A stretch of DNA of 64,000 nt from Skermanella rosea (GTDB lineage: Bacteria; Pseudomonadota; Alphaproteobacteria; Azospirillales; Azospirillaceae), in the NCBI RefSeq assembly GCF_016806835.2, contig NZ_CP086114.1, positions 124,001 through 188,000 on the forward strand, written 5' to 3'. Positions within the stretch are counted from its first letter, which is position 1. Every line of letters starts with the position of its first letter. The position numbers and the translations under genes were made by a program. Shown here in pieces: positions 63,175 through 64,000 of this stretch. Below the pieces are notes generated by a model. That model ran no database searches. It was given only the letters and a program-made list of their open reading frames with translations, and was not told the DNA's origin.

Positions 63175-64000
63175 TCAATAAACATCGCGCTGATATCGGC
63201 CATCTCGCTGAAGACGCTGGAGATAATCTTCCGCCGCGGCGGCACCGATGCCGCCTTCCTCCGCCACGATTGCCGCCAGCGTCAGGTGAACATCGGGAGC
63301 CAGCCGTGCCGCGTCGCCGCAAACATAGAGATGCGCACCTTCCTCAAGCCAGGCGAACACGTCGCGGGCATGCTCCTTGAGCCGGTGCTGCACGTAGATC
63401 CTGGCCTCGCCATCGGCGTGCCGGTCGCGCGAGAAGGCCACATCCATGCGGGTGAGAATCCCGTCCTTGATGAGTGTCTGCCATTCGGTCTGGTAAAGGA
63501 AATCGGTCCGGAAGTTGCGCTCGCCGAGGAAAAGCCAGGATTGTCCGGATGCGCCGCGCGCCTCACGCTCCTGCATGAATGCGCGGTAAGGCGCAACGCC
63601 GGTCCCGGCACCGATCATAATGATGGGGACATCGTCAGCGGGCAGCCGGAAATGCGGGTTCTTCTGGATGTAGACCGGCAACAGCCCATCCAGTTCGCCG
63701 TGCGTGGCCAGATGACCGGATGCCACGCCTAAGCGCGGTTCGCCGTGAAGATCGTAGCGGACGGTTGAGACGGTAAGGTGCACTTCGTCCGGAGCGACGG
63801 CAAGACTTGATGCAATGGAATAGAGCCGTGGTTGAAGCGGCCGCAGGCCGGCGACAAAGGTTTCGGCATCGACTCTATTCACCGGGAACTGTCGGATCAC
63901 ATCGATGATGTGGTGGTTGCGGATAAAAGATGCGCGCTCGCTGGCATGGTCGGCCTGTGTCAGTCGCACCAGCGCGTCCGCATCCGAGATCCTGGCCCAG
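63175..64000 (-). CDS. cysJ: Sulfite reductase flavoprotein alpha-component (partial)
   Basis: The C-terminal about 275 residues of CysJ; the frame is open to the right end of the window, so the FMN domain lies outside. The FAD/NADPH reductase part shows RLYSIASS (FAD binding), GAGTGVAPYRAFMQERE (NADPH binding) and YVCGDAARLAPDVH, and ends DVY, the normal C-terminus. It delivers electrons from NADPH to CysI, which lies 26 bp downstream. The family call is certain; only the start is unknown. Confidence 0.92.
   Translation of the reverse strand, partial: WARISDADALVRLTQADHASERASFIRNHHIIDVIRQFPVNRVDAETFVAGLRPLQPRLYSIASSLAVAPDEVHLTVSTVRYDLHGEPRLGVASGHLATHGELDGLLPVYIQKNPHFRLPADDVPIIMIGAGTGVAPYRAFMQEREARGASGQSWLFLGERNFRTDFLYQTEWQTLIKDGILTRMDVAFSRDRHADGEARIYVQHRLKEHARDVFAWLEEGAHLYVCGDAARLAPDVHLTLAAIVAEEGGIGAAAAEDYLQRLQRDGRYQRDVY

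Overview
The window is 64 kb of GC-rich DNA (most genes have G or C in third positions) whose gene families point to an alphaproteobacterium. The mix of CoxMNOPQ-type oxidase genes, an RpoE/ChrR pair, PIG-L/FemAB-like glycan genes and many short stand-alone accessory genes fits the Azospirillaceae/Skermanella area of the Rhodospirillales. That placement is inference. A ParA/ParB pair of plasmid style suggests a plasmid, chromid or former plasmid segment, but no replication initiator is visible. All coordinates were read and counted by hand.

Layout. 0-6 kb: MFS transporter, VOC protein, a stress-domain protein plus P-loop kinase operon, a papain-like (DUF1796-like) protein, a lipoprotein and a possible sugar-transferase-like protein. 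6.2-11.4 kb: a tightly packed operon with a CgeB-type glycosyltransferase, sugar nucleotidyltransferase, PIG-L deacetylase, GT4 glycosyltransferase, FemAB-like acyltransferase and GNAT protein, probably making or decorating a surface or secreted glycan. 11.4-14.3 kb: a double PPC/DUF296 protein and parAB, flanked by two identical 14-bp palindromes. 14.5-23.1 kb: two different haem-copper oxidase gene sets (coxB-ctaD, then coxMNOPQ) separated by a DUF2189 membrane protein. 23.1-28.1 kb: SDR, purine nucleoside permease, metallophosphoesterase, nucleotidyltransferase and PhyH-type dioxygenase genes. 28.1-35.8 kb: a YtfQRT/YjfF-like sugar ABC transporter, its divergent LacI-type regulator and an alpha-glucosidase-type GH13 enzyme.

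35.9-44.5 kb is the accessory zone. A REP-like inverted pair is followed by three direct copies of a ~113-bp element spaced almost exactly 1098 bp apart, with toxin-antitoxin-type modules between them (hipB plus a truncated hipA, then brnT plus an HTH antitoxin). Next come two unrecognised GC-rich genes, then an abruptly AT-rich island carrying one 864-aa gene. It combines a DinG/XPD-like superfamily 2 helicase with a C-terminal PD-(D/E)XK nuclease, a strong candidate for a single-gene anti-phage system. An IS5 remnant, a Uma2 nuclease-fold gene and a lone HTH antitoxin follow.

44.8-64 kb: a TPP-dependent oxidase/synthase-like enzyme, Zn alcohol dehydrogenase, SDR, two tiny membrane proteins beside an FNR/FixK-like box, an ECF sigma factor with ChrR anti-sigma, an Na+/H+ antiporter, an RNase J-like protein lacking its C-terminal domain, HflX, and a 24-aa peptide gene with a near-perfect Shine-Dalgarno sequence and its own terminator. 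After that lie a hypothetical pair, a decay zone (chrA fragment, universal stress protein, IS6 fragment), a pentapeptide-repeat protein, and a cysJ-cysI-metB-PAS sulfur assimilation operon that runs off the right end.

Stress, redox and envelope functions dominate. The most noteworthy regions are the helicase-nuclease island, the 1098-bp spaced repeats with toxin-antitoxin modules, the peptide gene after hflX, and the parAB palindromes.
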